Part shown: piece after piece, positions 7,665 through 17,301 of the stretch
Layout: every line of letters starts with the position of its first letter
Numbering within the stretch: position 1 is the stretch's first letter
NCBI GenBank assembly: GCA_037133755.1
Contig: JBAXNN010000006.1
Coordinates: 1 to 64,000, forward strand
Length of the DNA: 64,000 bases
Source of the DNA: F1-60-MAGs149 sp037133755
GTDB taxonomy: Bacteria > Actinomycetota > Thermoleophilia > Gaiellales > F1-60-MAGs149
Reading direction: 5' to 3'
Made by a program: the position numbers and the translations under genes
The notes under the pieces: model-generated
The model's database searches: none
The model's input: the letters and a program-made list of their open reading frames with translations, nothing else
Told to the model about the DNA's origin: nothing

Positions 7665-8963
7665 TCAGCCGCCGTTCAACACCTCAGCCAGCGTCTTCAG
7701 CTGCGTGAACACCGGCTTGGCCGAGTCGCCGCGCAGCACGGGCCAGTTCGGCTCGCGGTAGATCGCGATGCGCGCGCTCTCCGCGCAGTCGCCGTTCGAG
7801 GCACACGTGAGGCTCCCCGACAGACCCTCGTAGCCCTCGACCTGAAGCAGCGCGCGTCGCAACTGCTCCCGATCGATCGAGAGGCCGCCTCCCGGCTCGA
7901 GCACCGCCGAGCGGCGCAGCGCGTCCGCCAAGAGGTTGAAGGCATCCCACGACGCAGGGTGGAAAACGCCGATGGGATCGCCACCCGTCAGGCGACGATA
8001 CGCCGGCAGGTAGGAATCCACGTAGAAGGCGTTCTCACGGACCGCCGAGAAATCGGGTCCTGAGGAGAACACCCCGTGTGCTGACGCCCCGAGAGAGCCC
8101 GCAAATTCGGGTGTTTGGCAGGCCTCCGACACGACGATCGGGATGTCGCGCGTCGACGGCGCGGACCGCAGCGCCGCGACCGTGTTCTCGCAGTCGGGCG
8201 TGAAGTTGGCGATGAACACCATGGCGGGCTGCTTGCGCGCGATCTGTCGTTGCACGTCGGCAGGCGAGGCGCCAAGCGCAATGGCCAGATCTCCCATCGA
8301 GTTGCCGCCCAGCAAGGCAAACGATTGTGCGAACGCGCTGGTGAGTTGCGACGAGTAAGCATCGCCGTCGAGGTGGATTGCCACCGCGCTGGTCCAGTGT
8401 TGACGCGTGAATGCGAAGTCCGCCACGGTCGACGCCTGAATCACGTCGTTGAAGGCGACGCGAAAATAGTTTCGCTGATGGGTCGCCGGTACCGTGAGCG
8501 CCGGCGCGGTGTTGGAGGGGGACAGCAACAGAATGTTGTTCTTGCCGAGCGTGACGTCGGCCGCACCGAACGCCGCCGCCGAACAGGACGTCCCGATGAC
8601 GGCCACCAACCCCGGCTCGTGCATCAAGCGCAGTGCACCCGTACGCCCGCCGAGCGCGGAACAGCCATCGTCTTCCGCGAGCAACGTGATGTCGTGCCCA
8701 AGCAGTTGGCCGGGAACGCCGTCAAATGATCCGTCCAGGTAGTCGACCGCTAGTCGCACACTCGACGCGACGTCTTCGCCAACCGGGTCGACGCCATACA
8801 GCAACGTCCCGATGTAGAACGGCTCACCCACGCCGACGTGCACGCAGGTTGGGCCACTCTGCGTGCAGATCGACCCTGCCCCAACGGTCGAGGTGTCGTC
8901 ACCGCCGCCACATGCAGCCAGCGCGAGCGCGACACAGGCCAGGAGAAGCGCGCGGAACCTCAC
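7665..8963 (-). CDS. LivK-like periplasmic binding lipoprotein (branched-chain amino acid type)
   Basis: Substrate-binding protein of the Leu/Ile/Val (type I) fold. From GTG 8961-8963 it starts VRFRALLLACVALALAACGG: a signal peptide with lipobox LAAC and the lipid-bearing cysteine at residue 18. GTG overlaps the upstream stop as GTGA; an earlier in-frame GTG at 8978 is less likely. The mature part has VGEPFYIGTLLYGVDPVGED, the AVIGTSCSAAAFGAADV hinge region and VVSEACQTPEF, typical of receptor-type ABC binding proteins. About 432 residues. No permease or ATPase gene is nearby, so it may be an orphan receptor or a sensor. Confidence 0.85.
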   Translation of the reverse strand: MRFRALLLACVALALAACGGGDDTSTVGAGSICTQSGPTCVHVGVGEPFYIGTLLYGVDPVGEDVASSVRLAVDYLDGSFDGVPGQLLGHDITLLAEDDGCSALGGRTGALRLMHEPGLVAVIGTSCSAAAFGAADVTLGKNNILLLSPSNTAPALTVPATHQRNYFRVAFNDVIQASTVADFAFTRQHWTSAVAIHLDGDAYSSQLTSAFAQSFALLGGNSMGDLAIALGASPADVQRQIARKQPAMVFIANFTPDCENTVAALRSAPSTRDIPIVVSEACQTPEFAGSLGASAHGVFSSGPDFSAVRENAFYVDSYLPAYRRLTGGDPIGVFHPASWDAFNLLADALRRSAVLEPGGGLSIDREQLRRALLQVEGYEGLSGSLTCASNGDCAESARIAIYREPNWPVLRGDSAKPVFTQLKTLAEVLNGG

Positions 8964-9775
8964 GACGCTGCCACCCACGGAACGTACAGACCGGCTTGGA
9001 GCTCCGCGAGCAACTGGCGGATCGGCTCCGAACTGACCGACACGACTTCCGGCCCGGAGAACGGGGCGCTGATCGAAAGGACGGCGGCAAGGTCGAAGCC
9101 GACGATCAGGATGATGCCGAGCGCGACGAGGACATAGCGGGGCCCGGACCGCAGGGCCACCAGCAACGCCCCGGTGATCAGCGCTGCGCCACTGACCACC
9201 GCCAGCATGAAGAGTGGCAACGGCAGCTGCTGCGTTGCGATGACAATCCGCTGACGCCGCGCCTCCGTCAAGCTGATCGCAGCGGTTTGCATCGCGTCCT
9301 TGGCGGAACTGGGGACGTACGTGCGGGGACCGAACGAGAACACGAGCCGCGAGAGTTGGGCCGCGTCGGCAGAAGCTGGCGATGGCGACTCCGGGTTATG
9401 CGCCAGGTGCGGCCACTCCCGCCGAGACGTCGAGAACAGGTACTGGCCGAGTTCCGTCTGCACGAGCGATGCGTCTGCCGTCGGGAGGCTTGCGCTGGCG
9501 TACGCCAAGACGCTTGCCGCCGCCACCTCAGTGCCGACCGTGTTCTGCGCCTGGCGGTAGGTCGAATACTCCGTGTTGATGAGGAACCCCGTCAAGATCG
9601 CGAACAGGCTGCCGAGGACGGTCATGTAGCTGGCGGCCGTGAGTCCTGCGGACTCTCGCGCACTCCCACCGACGAGGGACCGGAGAATCAGGACGGCGAG
9701 CGCGGCGAACACCAGCGCCCCACCGACGCTCACCAGCAGGATCTCGACACCGTTGAGCGACGTCAGCGCGGTCAT
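8960..9775 (-). CDS. DUF4239-like membrane protein
   Basis: 271 residues with two N-terminal membrane helices (ILLVSVGGALVFAALAVLIL and MTVLGSLFAILTGFLIN), a long soluble segment containing STYRQAQNTVGTEVAAASVL, and two C-terminal helices (LFMLAVVSGAALITGALLV and YVLVALGIILIVGFDLAAVL). This two-plus-two layout and the Gly-Phe-Leu then Tyr-x-x-x-x-x-x-Val-x-x-Glu pattern match the DUF4239 (bestrophin-like) family. Biochemical role unknown. It overlaps the PstS-like gene by 4 nt upstream and the LivK-like gene by 4 nt downstream, so the three proteins are coupled. Confidence 0.75.
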   Translation of the reverse strand: MTALTSLNGVEILLVSVGGALVFAALAVLILRSLVGGSARESAGLTAASYMTVLGSLFAILTGFLINTEYSTYRQAQNTVGTEVAAASVLAYASASLPTADASLVQTELGQYLFSTSRREWPHLAHNPESPSPASADAAQLSRLVFSFGPRTYVPSSAKDAMQTAAISLTEARRQRIVIATQQLPLPLFMLAVVSGAALITGALLVALRSGPRYVLVALGIILIVGFDLAAVLSISAPFSGPEVVSVSSEPIRQLLAELQAGLYVPWVAAS

Positions 9776-10770
9776 GCAGCATCACCCAGCTGCGCGTCGA
9801 GCGCCGTCTGCCAGTGGCCGCGCGTTGCATCGCCTTCACGGGTGTCGAGCGCAATGCCGCCGGTGCTTGCAGCCACGGACAGGCCGCTCGGCTGGAGAAC
9901 CTGATCGACGAACGCGCGCAACGTGGGATCGCTCGTCACCGCGTCGAGATTGACGTACAGGAAGAGGGGGCGACCGAGCGCGTACGAGCCATCGCGCACA
10001 TGTGCAACGGTCGGCTTTACGCACCCGTCTCCGCTATCGATCGCAACGGTCAGGATCTTCTGGTCCGACTGCGCCATCACGGCCATCCCGGTGAATCCCA
10101 ATCCCCCAGGAGCGCTTGACGTCGCGCTCGGGATCAACAACTCACTCGGAATCGCGGTGTAGTCGCTCCTGAGCGTTGGCACCATGCCCCGCTCCTCCGC
10201 AATCGGCCCGATCATCAGGTCGACCAGGACCTGCCGGGTACCCGCGCCGGCGTCAGGACCGAGGACCGTAATGGGACGAGCGGGTAGATCGTTCCCCGTT
10301 CCCTTGATCACGGTACCGGCCTCGTTCCACGCCTCGACGCCAACCGACTCCGGTCCCATCAGGCTGTAGATCTGTTTGCTCGTAAGACAGGTGGGCAGGT
10401 TCTTATCGTCGGCGGTGAACAACACCACGCCATCGTTCGCGACATGGAGCCGGACGTAGCGAACGTGCGAGGCCTTGCAGTTCGCCTGCTCCTGCGCGTT
10501 CAGAGGGCGAGATGCCCCGGTGATTGCGGCCAGACCGTCGCAGAACAGGCCCACGCCATCGCTCGTGCCGGCCATGCGGACGTTCATCCTCACGAGGGGG
10601 TGCTCTGCGCTAAACGTCCCTGCGATGCCCGAGATCATGGGCAAGAGCGTTGTGGAGCCAACGACCGTGACCTTGCCGTCGAGGTCGGCCGACCCGCATC
10701 CTGACACCGCGGCCGCGAGACCGGCCAGGAGCAAGACGATGAGGTGCGAACGACGACGGTGACGAGACAC
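9772..10770 (-). CDS. PstS-like phosphate-type substrate-binding lipoprotein
   Basis: Phosphate-binding-protein superfamily (PstS-like). From GTG 10768-10770 it begins VSRHRRRSHLIVLLLAGLA and reaches a lipobox SGC with cysteine 25. The mature protein shows VTVVGSTTLLPMISGIAGTF, AGTSDGVGLFCDGLAAITGASR and GPDAGAGTRQVL, which correspond to the phosphate-contact loops of the family. About 332 residues. An in-frame ATG at 10789-10791 would overlap the bcp start codon as CATG; GTG is preferred because TAGTCT lies 8 nt upstream of it. There is no pstCAB in the window. It heads the operon with the DUF4239-like and LivK-like genes. Confidence 0.85.
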   Translation of the reverse strand: MSRHRRRSHLIVLLLAGLAAAVSGCGSADLDGKVTVVGSTTLLPMISGIAGTFSAEHPLVRMNVRMAGTSDGVGLFCDGLAAITGASRPLNAQEQANCKASHVRYVRLHVANDGVVLFTADDKNLPTCLTSKQIYSLMGPESVGVEAWNEAGTVIKGTGNDLPARPITVLGPDAGAGTRQVLVDLMIGPIAEERGMVPTLRSDYTAIPSELLIPSATSSAPGGLGFTGMAVMAQSDQKILTVAIDSGDGCVKPTVAHVRDGSYALGRPLFLYVNLDAVTSDPTLRAFVDQVLQPSGLSVAASTGGIALDTREGDATRGHWQTALDAQLGDAA

Positions 10771-10777
10771 TGCGGCG

Positions 10778-10784
10778 TAGACTA
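10778..10784. promoter_or_regulatory. Symmetrical bidirectional -10 element between the PstS-like gene and bcp
   Basis: TAGACTA. Read on the plus strand TAGACT (10778-10783) ends 6 nt before the bcp ATG at 10790. Read on the minus strand TAGTCT (10784-10779) ends 8 nt before the GTG of the PstS-like gene at 10770. Both genes would be leaderless or nearly so, and one hexamer pair would serve both directions. Confidence 0.5.
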
Positions 10785-10789
10785 ACCGC

Positions 10790-11251
<462 letters not shown>

Positions 11252-11252
11252 C

Positions 11253-12452
11253 GTGCCAACCGCCGCCCCGACCAACGGCCCGCTCGCCGGCGTCCGCGTG
11301 CTCGACCTTTCGCGTGTGCTCGCGGGACCGTACTGCGCGATGGTCCTCGCCGACATGGGCGCCGACATCATCAAGGTCGAGAACCCCAAGGGCGGCGACA
11401 TCACGCGCGCCTGGGGTCCGCCATGGGCCGGCGACGAGGCCACGTACTACATGAGCGCGAACCGCGGCAAGCGTTCGATCGCCATCGATCTGCGCGAGCC
11501 GGAGGGCATCGCGATCACCAAGCGCCTCGCAGCGACCTGCGACGTCGTGATCGAGAACTTCATTCCCGGTGGAGCCGACAAGCTCGGGCTCGGTTGGGAC
11601 GCCCTTCGTGCCGACAATCCGAACCTCGTCTACTGCTCGATCAGCGGGTATCCCCACGACAGTCCGGAGGCACCGCTACCCGGCTTCGACTTCGCCATCC
11701 AAGGCGAGGGCGGCATCATGAGCATCACGGGCGCTGTTGGGGGCGCGCCCATGAAGGTCGGTGTGGCGATCGCGGACGTGACCTCTGGCATGTTCGCCGC
11801 CAACGGCATCCTGGCTGCGCTCTTCGCCGTGCGCAGCGGTCAGCCCGGCCGACGCGTGCAGGTCTCGCTGTTCGATGCTCAGCTCGCGTGGCTCGTCAAC
11901 CGCGGCACGGAGGCATCGATCGCGGGGTGGGAACCCGAACGATTCGGCAACGCGCATCCGTCGATCGTCCCGTACGAGACGTTCCCGACGACGGACGCGC
12001 ACATCATCGTGGCCGTCGGCACCGACCTGCAGTTTCGCTCGTTCTGCGAGGCCATCGGACTGACCGAGCTCGGCACCGACGAACGGTTCGCGACGAATCC
12101 CGATCGCGTCGCCAACCGTGACCTACTGATTCCCCTCCTGCAGGCCGGCACATCGCGGTTCGCCCCCGACGCGCTCCTTGCTGCCCTGGCGGCGCGAGAT
12201 GTCCCCAGCGGCCCGGTCCGGACGATTCCCGAGGCGCTGGCTGCCGCACCGTATGCGCTGCAGCAGCACGAGCATCCAACGGCGGGAACGATCAGCACCA
12301 TCCGCTCACCGATTGCCTTCGACGGCGATCACCTCACGGCACGGCAGCATCCCCCGCTGCTCGGTGAGCACACGCGCGAGCTCCTCCTCGAAGCGGGCTT
12401 CAGCGATGCGGAGGCCGACGACGCGCTCGCCGGCCCCTGTACGCAGCGCTAG
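11253..12452 (+). CDS. CaiB/BaiF family (class III) CoA-transferase
   Basis: Transfers CoA between acyl-CoA donors and carboxylic acids. The N-terminus GVRVLDLSRVLAGPYCAMVL, the ADIIKVENPKGGD segment and NRGKRSIAIDL are the family signature; GFDFAIQGEGG places the likely catalytic aspartate at residue 146 (by family analogy with formyl-CoA transferase). 399 residues, normal. The start is GTG, 1 nt after the bcp stop. The actual acyl substrate cannot be told from sequence. Its TAG stop overlaps the stop of the opposing glutamine synthetase-like gene in CTAG at 12449-12452. Confidence 0.93.
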   Translation: MPTAAPTNGPLAGVRVLDLSRVLAGPYCAMVLADMGADIIKVENPKGGDITRAWGPPWAGDEATYYMSANRGKRSIAIDLREPEGIAITKRLAATCDVVIENFIPGGADKLGLGWDALRADNPNLVYCSISGYPHDSPEAPLPGFDFAIQGEGGIMSITGAVGGAPMKVGVAIADVTSGMFAANGILAALFAVRSGQPGRRVQVSLFDAQLAWLVNRGTEASIAGWEPERFGNAHPSIVPYETFPTTDAHIIVAVGTDLQFRSFCEAIGLTELGTDERFATNPDRVANRDLLIPLLQAGTSRFAPDALLAALAARDVPSGPVRTIPEALAAAPYALQQHEHPTAGTISTIRSPIAFDGDHLTARQHPPLLGEHTRELLLEAGFSDAEADDALAGPCTQR

Positions 12453-13783
12453 AGCGCCTCGGCGTACTCCTCGATCTCCCAGGCGGTCAGGCGATTCTGA
12501 TGCGCCTCCCAGCGACCGAGCTCGTAGCGCTTGTTCCGCAGGAACACCTCGATCAGCTCCGGCCCAATCGCCTTCACCAAGCGAGTATCGGCCTCGAGCG
12601 CGTCGAGGGCCTCGCCCAACGACGTCGGCAGCGGCATCCCCATCGCGTCCTCGGGCCCCTCATAGAAGTTGCCAACCACGGGCTTGGGCGACTTGAGCTT
12701 GCGCTCGATGCCGTCGAGCCCCGCCGCGAGGATGGCCGCGCTGATCAGGTATGGGTTTGCTGCGCCGTCGCCCGACCGCATCTCGGCACGTGCCGCGGGT
12801 CCACGTTCCTCGCTGATGCGCAGCATGGACATCCGATTGTCGTGCCCCCAGTTGGCGAACTTGGGCGACAGGCCACCGTTGATGATGCGCTTGTAGGAGT
12901 TGACCGTCGGATTGAGCAGACCCGCCATCGCCGGCGCATGGGACACGACGCCCGCGATGAAGTGATGTGCCAATTCGCTAAGTCCGTCTTTGGCACGAGG
13001 AGCGTCGAAGAGGTTCTTCCCGGCCTTGTTCACGAGCGAGGCATGGAGGTGGTAGCCCGAACACTCATCGTCATCGACAGGCATGCCCATGAACGTCGCG
13101 ACAACGCCATTCATGTCCGCCATCTGCTTGACGAGCGACTTGAACAGAAACGCGCGGTCGGTGGCCTCGACGGCCGGGCCGTGCGTCAGGTTGATCTCGT
13201 GCTGCGAATGACCGTACTCCTGGGCCATGGAGATCGGCTCCAGACCGAACTCCTCGCAGGCCTCGAACATGCCGCGGACGAGACCCGTCGGGTCCGCCAG
13301 CGGCCCCACCGTGTACACGCTCGAATCGCGCATGGGGAGCGGACGCATGCCGCCAACGCCATCGGCGTGGCGCTCCAGGAGATAGAACTCCAGCTCGTGT
13401 GCGACCACTGCCGTGTAGCCCAGAGCGGCGTAGCGCTCGGTGATGCGCTTCAGCGAGCCACGCGGATCAAGGCCCGACGGCGTGTGCGACGGCACGGACT
13501 CCAGATCGCACAGAACGACGGCGACCTCCGGGTCAAGCGGATGGATGCGGGCGGTCTTGAGATCAGGGATCGCCACGAAGTCGCGGAACCCCGCCTCTTC
13601 ACCGCTGACGATGTTGTGGCGGTGATCGATCGTCATAACCGCTTCGACGAAGGGCTTGCCGTGCGAGATGGCGTGGGCAGCGCGCGTCAGCAACACGTCC
13701 TTGCCGCGCTGCACGCCGTAGAGATCGCTGTAGACGAGCCGCAAGATGCGGACGCCTTTGGCCTGAAGCTGCTTGACGGTCAT
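12449..13783 (-). CDS. Glutamine synthetase-like gamma-glutamylamide ligase
   Basis: Glutamine synthetase fold, 444 residues from ATG 13781-13783, which has a purine-rich GGGAGGGTGGG ribosome-binding region just upstream. Catalytic and metal motifs are kept: AHELEFYLLE, EYGHSQHEINL, GYHLHASL, NSYKR, DNRMSMLRI and AEMRSGDGAANPYL. The DNR-M-S variant of the NRSAxIRIP motif and the overall pattern resemble gamma-glutamylpolyamine/amide ligases more than the housekeeping GlnA present at 29.6 kb. The partner amine is unknown. It stands alone on the minus strand, divergent from the FAH-family gene 84 nt away. Confidence 0.85.
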   Translation of the reverse strand: MTVKQLQAKGVRILRLVYSDLYGVQRGKDVLLTRAAHAISHGKPFVEAVMTIDHRHNIVSGEEAGFRDFVAIPDLKTARIHPLDPEVAVVLCDLESVPSHTPSGLDPRGSLKRITERYAALGYTAVVAHELEFYLLERHADGVGGMRPLPMRDSSVYTVGPLADPTGLVRGMFEACEEFGLEPISMAQEYGHSQHEINLTHGPAVEATDRAFLFKSLVKQMADMNGVVATFMGMPVDDDECSGYHLHASLVNKAGKNLFDAPRAKDGLSELAHHFIAGVVSHAPAMAGLLNPTVNSYKRIINGGLSPKFANWGHDNRMSMLRISEERGPAARAEMRSGDGAANPYLISAAILAAGLDGIERKLKSPKPVVGNFYEGPEDAMGMPLPTSLGEALDALEADTRLVKAIGPELIEVFLRNKRYELGRWEAHQNRLTAWEIEEYAEAL

Positions 13784-13867
13784 GTCCCACCCTCCCGGTC
13801 GGTGCGCAGATTGTATCCAGATCTGCAGGGGCCGATATGCTGGCGACGTCAATTCACGGAGGACACC

Positions 13868-14698
13868 ATGCACGCAGTGCGCTATCGGAATGCAGCCGGC
13901 GAGATCCGCCTCGGACGCCTCGAGGGCGAGACCATCGTCGATGCCGGTAGCGCTGGGCATCAGGGGTTCGTGCCGTCCGTGGAAGGCTGGGCCGTGATCG
14001 CCGCGGCGTCGGGCGACACCACTCAAATCGCCGACGTGCAGCTGCTCCACCCCGTCGTGCCGAGCAAGGTCATCGCGATCGGCCTCAACTACCGTGATCA
14101 CGCGGAGGAGTCGGAGCTCGACATCCCCGCCGTCCCGGTCGTCTTCTCAAAATTCTCCACCAGCCTGATCGGGCATGGCGAGACGATTGTGATCCCGCGC
14201 GAGGAGACGCGCCCCGACTTCGAAGGTGAGCTCGCCGTCATCATCGGGAAGCGCACCCATCGCGCCACGCTGGACGATGCACTGTCGGCCATCGGCGGCA
14301 TCACCTGCGTGCACGACGTCTCCGGTCGCCGCGCACAGCTCGAGACGCCCCTCCGCCAGTTCGACTACGGCAAGAGCTTCGACACGTTCTGCCCGCTCGG
14401 GCCCTCCGTGGCCAGCACCGACGGCGTGGACTTCGCCGACATCGACGTGGAGCTCGCCATCGACGGCGAAGTGATGCAGAGCTCCAACACGCAGCACCTG
14501 ATCTTCAGCGTGGCCGAGATCATCGAGTACCTGACGCGCGGCATCACGCTGCTGCCGGGCGACGTCATCTGCACCGGCACCCCGGGTGGTGTCGGTGACA
14601 GCCGCGAACCGCGACGATATCTCCGCGAGGGCGAGACGGTGTCGGTCACGGTCGGCGGCGTCGGCACGCTCACCAACCCGGTCACGATCGAGCAGTAG
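13868..14698 (+). CDS. Fumarylacetoacetate hydrolase (FAH) family protein
   Basis: Metal-dependent hydrolase/isomerase/decarboxylase of the FAH superfamily acting on 2-keto acid-type substrates. ATG 13868 has a strong GGAGG 5-6 nt upstream. The 276-residue product shows the short N-terminal domain, then AIGLNYRDHAEES, the metal-site DFEGELAVIIGK, CVHDVSGR, and the C-terminal ICTGTPGGVGDSREPRRYLREGE. This is the common single-domain length. Substrate is not predictable. The SDR gene begins on the base after its TAG stop, so they form an operon. Confidence 0.92.
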   Translation: MHAVRYRNAAGEIRLGRLEGETIVDAGSAGHQGFVPSVEGWAVIAAASGDTTQIADVQLLHPVVPSKVIAIGLNYRDHAEESELDIPAVPVVFSKFSTSLIGHGETIVIPREETRPDFEGELAVIIGKRTHRATLDDALSAIGGITCVHDVSGRRAQLETPLRQFDYGKSFDTFCPLGPSVASTDGVDFADIDVELAIDGEVMQSSNTQHLIFSVAEIIEYLTRGITLLPGDVICTGTPGGVGDSREPRRYLREGETVSVTVGGVGTLTNPVTIEQ

Positions 14699-15478
14699 AT
14701 GCGACCCGCGGCGCTGATCACCGGGGGTGGCACGGGCATCGGCGCCGCCACGGCGCGGACACTCGCCGCGGACGGGTGGCTGGTCGGTCTCGTCGGTCGC
14801 CGACCGGAGCCGCTCGAAGCAGTCGCCATAGAGACGGGCGGACTCGCGCTCCCGGGTGATGCCGCTGATCTGTCGCACCTTGAGGCTGCCGTGGCCGCAC
14901 TCGGTGCTGCTGGAGGTACGCTGCGCGCGCTCGTCTGCAGCGCTGGCGGTGGCAACTCCGGTACCGCACTCACCCAGACGCAGGCTGGCTTCGAAGCGGT
15001 CCTGCGCCAGAACCTCACGGCGCCGTTCCTCGCCGCGAAGGCATGTCTCCCGTCCCTGATCGGCGCCAGAGGATCGATCGTGATCGTCGCGAGCCTGGCC
15101 GGGCTTCGCGCGGGTCCGAGCTCGATCGCCTATGGCTCGGCCAAGGCGGGCGCCGTGCACCTTGCCCGCATGCTGTCCGTGGACCACAGTCCGCACGGGG
15201 TGCGGGTCAATGCCGTGTGTCCCGGCTGGGTGCGAACCCCCATGGCCGATGGCGCGCTGGAGGATCTGGCTGCGACGGCCGGCGGGCTCGACGCGGCGTA
15301 CACCGAGGCGACCAAGCACGCCCCGGCTCGTCGGCCGGCCGAGGCGCAGGAGGTGGCGGACACGATTGCCTGGCTCGTCTCGGAGCGGGCCAGCGGCATC
15401 ACCGGCGCGACGCTGACCGTTGACGGTGGCGCCCACGTGGTCGATGCCGAAGGCATCGCCTTCCTGCCGCGTGACTAG
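14699..15478 (+). CDS. SDR-family oxidoreductase
   Basis: Short-chain dehydrogenase/reductase of the classical type, 259 residues. ITGGGTGIGAATA is the NAD(P)-binding TGxxxGxG motif, CSAGGG corresponds to NNAG, and the catalytic Ser-Tyr-Lys set is visible in VIVASLAGLRAGPSSIAYGSAKAG split over the usual spacing (YxxxK). The C-terminus GATLTVDGGAHV is typical. Starts immediately after the FAH-family stop with no intergenic base. Its substrate is unknown. Its TAG stop overlaps the opposing membrane protein's stop in CTAG at 15475-15478. Confidence 0.93.
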   Translation: MRPAALITGGGTGIGAATARTLAADGWLVGLVGRRPEPLEAVAIETGGLALPGDAADLSHLEAAVAALGAAGGTLRALVCSAGGGNSGTALTQTQAGFEAVLRQNLTAPFLAAKACLPSLIGARGSIVIVASLAGLRAGPSSIAYGSAKAGAVHLARMLSVDHSPHGVRVNAVCPGWVRTPMADGALEDLAATAGGLDAAYTEATKHAPARRPAEAQEVADTIAWLVSERASGITGATLTVDGGAHVVDAEGIAFLPRD

Positions 15479-16302
15479 TTCTTCGTCCGACGCAGACTGA
15501 AGACGATACCGACCAGCACAATCGCCAGGCCGATGGCGATCAAGGCGCCACTGACCGAGGTCCAGCCGTCGAACAGCTGATCGACGAACACGCCTGCCAA
15601 TGGTCCGGTGCTCACCTCTTGCGACTGCCGTTCGACCACCGAGCCGGTCACGTCGGTCGCCAGCGGCCGCAGGAGGTACGAGCAGACCGCCAGGCCACTC
15701 CCGAGCACCAGCAGCGTGAGGCCACGGCGCCGGGACGTCATCAACGCCAGGAGCGCGACGACAACCGCACCGATGGCGAGCGCGGCCGGCAACCAGCGGT
15801 GGCGATCGAGCTCCTGCAGCACCGTCTGCGCTCCGGGGGAAATCGAAACCCACGGCACGGTGACGAGAAACTCGCCGCCGACGGCGTTGAGCATCATCGA
15901 GACGACGGGAGGCGTCTCAACCGTGGCCGCGGCGGCGCGGACATCGATTTGCACGGAACCCGTCTGGGTCCCGGTCAGGATCCCCTGTTGCAGTCCGACC
16001 GCGACGGGTGCGAGGAGCTGTGCCGCGGCATCGCTTCGCACCGCGCGCACCGCCCAGGCCCCGGCAATTGACGCAGCACCGGACGCCACGATCGTCGGCT
16101 GCTCCGACGCTCGTTCAGCCACCCTGTTCTCGACGGACGTCTGGACAAGACTGAGACCGGCGGGTGACTGCACGGTCGCGACCACGGCCCGTGTAAACCC
16201 CGCGGGGTCGAGCACGTTGCGCGAGAGCATGGCGCCGACGCCCGATCCCAGCGCCATCACGATCGCGAGGGCCACGAGCACGAGCGAGAGGAGAAAGCGC
16301 AT
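15475..16302 (-). CDS. Membrane protein of unknown function, exported central domain
   Basis: 275 residues: an N-terminal signal-anchor helix (RFLLSLVLVALAIVMALGSG), a central segment of about 140 residues likely outside the membrane, two helices around residues 168-220 (AALAIGAVVVALLALM and LTLLVLGSGLAVCSYLL) and a last helix near the C-terminus (ALIAIGLAIVLVGIVFSL) ending RRTKN. I recognise no domain. ATG at 16302 lies 6 nt after TAGGGT, suggesting a leaderless transcript. It is divergent from the Sua5 gene with the two start regions touching. Confidence 0.65.
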   Translation of the reverse strand: MRFLLSLVLVALAIVMALGSGVGAMLSRNVLDPAGFTRAVVATVQSPAGLSLVQTSVENRVAERASEQPTIVASGAASIAGAWAVRAVRSDAAAQLLAPVAVGLQQGILTGTQTGSVQIDVRAAAATVETPPVVSMMLNAVGGEFLVTVPWVSISPGAQTVLQELDRHRWLPAALAIGAVVVALLALMTSRRRGLTLLVLGSGLAVCSYLLRPLATDVTGSVVERQSQEVSTGPLAGVFVDQLFDGWTSVSGALIAIGLAIVLVGIVFSLRRTKN

Positions 16303-17279
16303 TGGCGAACCCTACTGCCCGTCGCAGATGCGACCATGTGGCCGTGATCACCGCCGACGTCACCGCTGCCGCCGCCGTCATCCGCGACGGCGGTCTCGTG
16401 GGTATCCCGACGGAGACGGTCTACGGACTCGCCGCCGACGCCACGAATGGCGCGGCGATCGAGCGCCTCTACGCCGTCAAGGGCCGTCCGACCGAACATC
16501 CGTCGATCGTGCACGTGGCATCAGTCGACGATGCTCGCACCTGGTCCGCCGATTGGCCCGATCACGCAGAGCGCCTCGCGCGGCGGTTCTGGCCGGGACC
16601 GCTCACGCTGATTCTCCCGGCCGGTGATCGCGCGCACGCTGCGGCACTTGGTGGTACGCGTACGATTGCACTGCGTCTGCCCGACAGCCCGCTGGCGTTG
16701 CAGCTCATCGAGGCCACAGGCACCGGGCTCGCTGCGCCCAGCGCCAACCGCTTTGGGCGCGTCAGCCCGACGACGGCGCTGCACGTCGCGGAGGATCTCG
16801 GTCGCGACGTCGATCTGATCCTCGACGGTGGGCGCTGCGGGGTCGGGGTCGAATCCACGATCGTCGACCTCACCGGAGATCAACCGCGCATTCTCCGGCC
16901 GGGTGCCATCACCGCGGAGATGATCGAGGAGGCGCTCGATGCACCGCTCTCGCCGCTGCTCGCGGATGCCCCGCGTGTACCCGGGACGCTCGCCGCACAT
17001 TACGCGCCACGACTGCCGGTGATCCTGATCGCGGATCCCGCGGAGATCGAAGACCCCCGCAGTACGACACTGGTCGCGCCGACGGGCGTCCGTCCGGAGG
17101 GATTCCACGCCGTGGTGGATGCCGGAGCCACACCGGCCGCCTACGCGGAACGACTGTACGCACTGCTGCGCGCCTCGGACATGTCCGGCGCTGCGCGCAT
17201 CGCAGTCCTGCCGCCGGAGCAGACGGGTATCGGCGTTGCGGTCCTTGACCGGCTGCGGCGCGCCGCTGCCAGCGCCTAG
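16302..17279 (+). CDS. tsaC: Threonylcarbamoyl-AMP synthase (Sua5-type)
   Basis: Makes threonylcarbamoyl-AMP from Thr, bicarbonate and ATP for the t6A37 modification of ANN-decoding tRNAs. The N-terminal YrdC domain contains DGGLVGIPTETVYGLAADA, KGRPTEHPSIVHV, WPGPLTLIL, APSANRFGRVSPTTA and ILRPGAIT; the C-terminal Sua5 extension starts after PRVPGTLAAHYAPRLPV. At 325 residues it is the long, two-domain form. The TTG at 16302 is taken as start because AGAGGAG ends 8 nt upstream; GTGs at 16338 and 16344 are alternatives. The minus-strand membrane gene starts at the same base. Confidence 0.93.
   Translation: MANPTARRRCDHVAVITADVTAAAAVIRDGGLVGIPTETVYGLAADATNGAAIERLYAVKGRPTEHPSIVHVASVDDARTWSADWPDHAERLARRFWPGPLTLILPAGDRAHAAALGGTRTIALRLPDSPLALQLIEATGTGLAAPSANRFGRVSPTTALHVAEDLGRDVDLILDGGRCGVGVESTIVDLTGDQPRILRPGAITAEMIEEALDAPLSPLLADAPRVPGTLAAHYAPRLPVILIADPAEIEDPRSTTLVAPTGVRPEGFHAVVDAGATPAAYAERLYALLRASDMSGAARIAVLPPEQTGIGVAVLDRLRRAAASA
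16309..16314 (-). promoter_or_regulatory. Putative leaderless -10 element
   Basis: TAGGGT on the minus strand ending 6 nt before the ATG of the membrane protein at 16302. It lies inside the 5' end of the Sua5 coding region if TTG 16302 is used. Confidence 0.5.
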
Positions 17280-17301
17280 GCGCTCAGCAGGGGCTTCCCG
17301 A

